Shown piece after piece: positions 5,645-6,685 of a stretch of DNA of 6,685 nt. Source of the stretch: Deltaproteobacteria bacterium (GTDB taxonomy: Bacteria > Desulfobacterota > DSM-4660 > Desulfatiglandales > HGW-15); the NCBI GenBank assembly GCA_019308525.1, contig JAFDIC010000392.1, positions 1 through 6,685 of the forward strand, given 5' to 3'. Positions within the stretch are counted from its first letter, which is position 1. Each line of letters begins with the position of its first letter. The position numbers and the translations under genes are program-made. The notes beneath the pieces are model-generated. The model saw only the letters and a program-made list of their open reading frames with translations, did no database searches and was not told where the DNA came from.

Positions 5645-5951
5645 ATGACAAAAACCACAATATCATCAGTAGCAGACATCGAGGACTTCTTAAATGCCTA
5701 TACGAGCATGATTGGGATGCCGTGTTTGACTACATAAGCGATGACTGCGTTTGGGATGCATCCGAGAGGCGGCTGGAAGGCCGACAGGAAATTGTCGATT
5801 ATTGGACCAATTATCATGCAGCTTTCAAGGAAACATTGGGCAAACCTGAAAAGGTAGTTTCGGTGATCACATGGTCTATCTGCAGGTGAAAATCCAGCTT
5901 GATTTCCTTACTGACGGAGGTTTTTGCGGGAAATCCTATTTTGCCCCTTAA
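5645..5951 (+). pseudogene. SnoaL/NTF2-like protein, two frameshifts, probably truncated
   Basis: Small alpha+beta-barrel proteins of this superfamily are polyketide cyclases, isomerases or ligand-binding proteins. The ATG at 5645 follows AAGGAG (5631-5636) by eight bases and reads MTKTTISSVADIEDFLNAY. The frame then moves near 5702 and continues EHDWDAVFDYISDDCVW and LEGRQEIVDYWTNYH, with EKVV near 5859. It moves again near 5861 to GDHMVYLQVKIQLDF, ending GKSYFAP at TAA 5949-5951. Each shift is what one lost base would cause (restored joins: AY-N-EHDW and VV-S-GDHM), giving 102 aa. The HDWDA...DDCVW...G..EI..YW pattern is typical of the superfamily. The usual C-terminal strand with DGKI is missing, so the gene was probably also cut short. 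An ATG at 5638 lies one base from the binding site and is unlikely to be used. The gene follows the MmgE gene in operon-like fashion. No function can be assigned. Confidence 0.7.
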
Positions 5952-5956
5952 AGACG

Positions 5957-6685
5957 ATGCACTCTGAACAACTGTGGTCGCTCCATCCCCTCCCCCCGTC
6001 GACCCAAGACAGGGCTCCCCAAGGTCTTGGTGATCGGTGCGGGGATGGCGGGCCTCTGTGCTGCCCGGGTGCTCCAGGAAACCGGTTTCGAGGTCCTTCT
6101 CATCGAGGCCAGGGACCGGGTGGGAGGGCGTATCTGGACACGCTTGTTGGACGGAGTTCCCTGCGATGCGGGGGCTAGCTGGATCCACGGCCTTTGGGGA
6201 AATCCCCTTACTGCCTGGTGCCGCCGCCTTGAGATCCCTATCCTCAAGGTCCCCAAAGGGGCACCCCTATTCTTTTGGTGCGAAAAGAGATCTTCTCTCA
6301 GGCACCTTCTTTGGGCGGCCAGAAGGGCGGCAGTCCTCCTTGTCCTTGAGAGGGTGAAACAGGGGCTTAAGCACCTCTCAGAGAGCCTGATCCGAAGCAC
6401 TTCGCCGCCTGATCCAACAAGCCTTCAGCAGCTCTTCGAGACGGTGGCCCAACGTCTTCCGTGCCATCCCGGCGACCAGGCACTCCTCTGCTCGCTTCTG
6501 GCCTTCCTGGAGGCCGTCAACGGTGCCCCTGCCGAGGACATCGCCGCATCGGAATGGACACTCGGCGATGGGCTGGGGGGCAATGGGATCCCTCAAGGGG
6601 GCTTCGGAAGGCTCGTGGAGGATCTCTCCCAGGGACTCGACATTCGTCTGGAAACACCCATAGAGACCCTGGCTTACGGGCCCCA
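5957..6685 (+). CDS. Flavin-containing amine oxidase, 3'-partial, frameshift near the start
   Basis: The body is read without a stop from about 5997 to the window end. It begins [18 protein letters not shown] (from 6021), the GxGxxG FAD-binding fold, then [16 protein letters not shown] with the ribose-binding Glu, then [16 protein letters not shown], the hallmark of monoamine and polyamine oxidases. It ends in [17 protein letters not shown] and DIRLETPIE, also family motifs. The family oxidises amines, or some amino acids, to imines with FAD and oxygen or another acceptor; the substrate-binding and C-terminal FAD parts lie outside the window. In frame, no ATG, GTG or TTG occurs between the stop at 5949-5951 and the TTG at 6027, inside the first beta strand. 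A neighbouring frame offers ATG 5957 ([13 protein letters not shown]), and losing one C from CCCCCC (5992-5997) would join the two. The start, and whether the gene is intact, are therefore uncertain; the binding site before 5957 is weak. G+C is high again, like abfD. Confidence 0.75.

Noticed and set aside
5638..5889. Separate 83-residue protein starting at ATG 5638
   Set aside because: ATG lies one base after the binding site; its first ~20 residues do not fit the family, while the frame from ATG 5645 supplies the expected N-terminus.
5814..6400. Minus-strand and other-frame open frames over the amine oxidase start (84-150 codons)
   Set aside because: The opposite frame carries the continuous FAD-binding and GASWIHG motifs; these are shadows.
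1..6685. tRNA, rRNA, cobalamin riboswitch or transposase genes
   Set aside because: Looked for by eye on both strands; no cloverleaf, B12-box or DDE-type motif recognised.

Overview
The window looks like chromosomal DNA of a GC-rich anaerobic bacterium. A Desulfobacterota (delta-proteobacterial) or similar fermentative or syntrophic host is my best guess. The guess rests on an oxygen-sensitive 4-hydroxybutyryl-CoA dehydratase, a corrinoid adenosyltransferase and a 'CHCEERSDEAI'-type palindromic repeat. Nothing here fixes the taxon.

Layout: (1) Positions 1-227 are the start of a minus-strand gene (only 9 codons visible) and a divergent promoter region. (2) 228-1241 encodes a cob(I)alamin adenosyltransferase made of two fused BtuR/CobO domains; the first has lost its P-loop. 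(3) 1367-2866 encodes a complete 4-hydroxybutyryl-CoA dehydratase (AbfD) with all iron-sulfur ligands, behind its own good promoter and ribosome binding site. (4) 2888-3917 is an amidinotransferase-family (pentein) gene with a signal peptide. A 7-bp imperfect tandem duplication shifts the frame just before the segment carrying the catalytic cysteine. (5) 3918-4258 is non-coding: a ~139-bp element bounded by inverted repeats (MITE-like), holding a possible terminator and a large hairpin, followed by a second, weaker attC-like hairpin. (6) 4259-5641 encodes an intact MmgE/PrpD-family protein. (7) 5645-5951 is a SnoaL/NTF2-like gene broken by two single-base frameshifts and probably cut short. 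(8) From about 5957 to the window end runs a flavin amine oxidase, open at the 3' end, whose start is separated from its body by a frameshift at a run of six C.

Base composition is a patchwork. In hand-counted 60-base lines, G+C is 39/60 in abfD (2521-2580) and 40/60 in the amine oxidase (6481-6540). It is 24/60 and 17/60 in the amidinotransferase gene (3001-3060, 3121-3180) and 27/60 in the MmgE gene (4681-4740). About 2870-5950 therefore reads as an acquired, partly decaying segment between GC-rich native genes: two of its three genes are broken and it carries repeat elements.

The genes do not form one obvious pathway. AbfD belongs to 4-aminobutyrate/4-hydroxybutyrate metabolism and the adenosyltransferase to B12 coenzyme supply. 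The amidinotransferase, MmgE/PrpD and SnoaL genes look like imported cargo of unknown substrate. No clearly new system is evident. The most notable items are the fused adenosyltransferase with a dead first domain, the exported amidinotransferase with its traceable inactivating duplication, and the repeat element at its 3' end.
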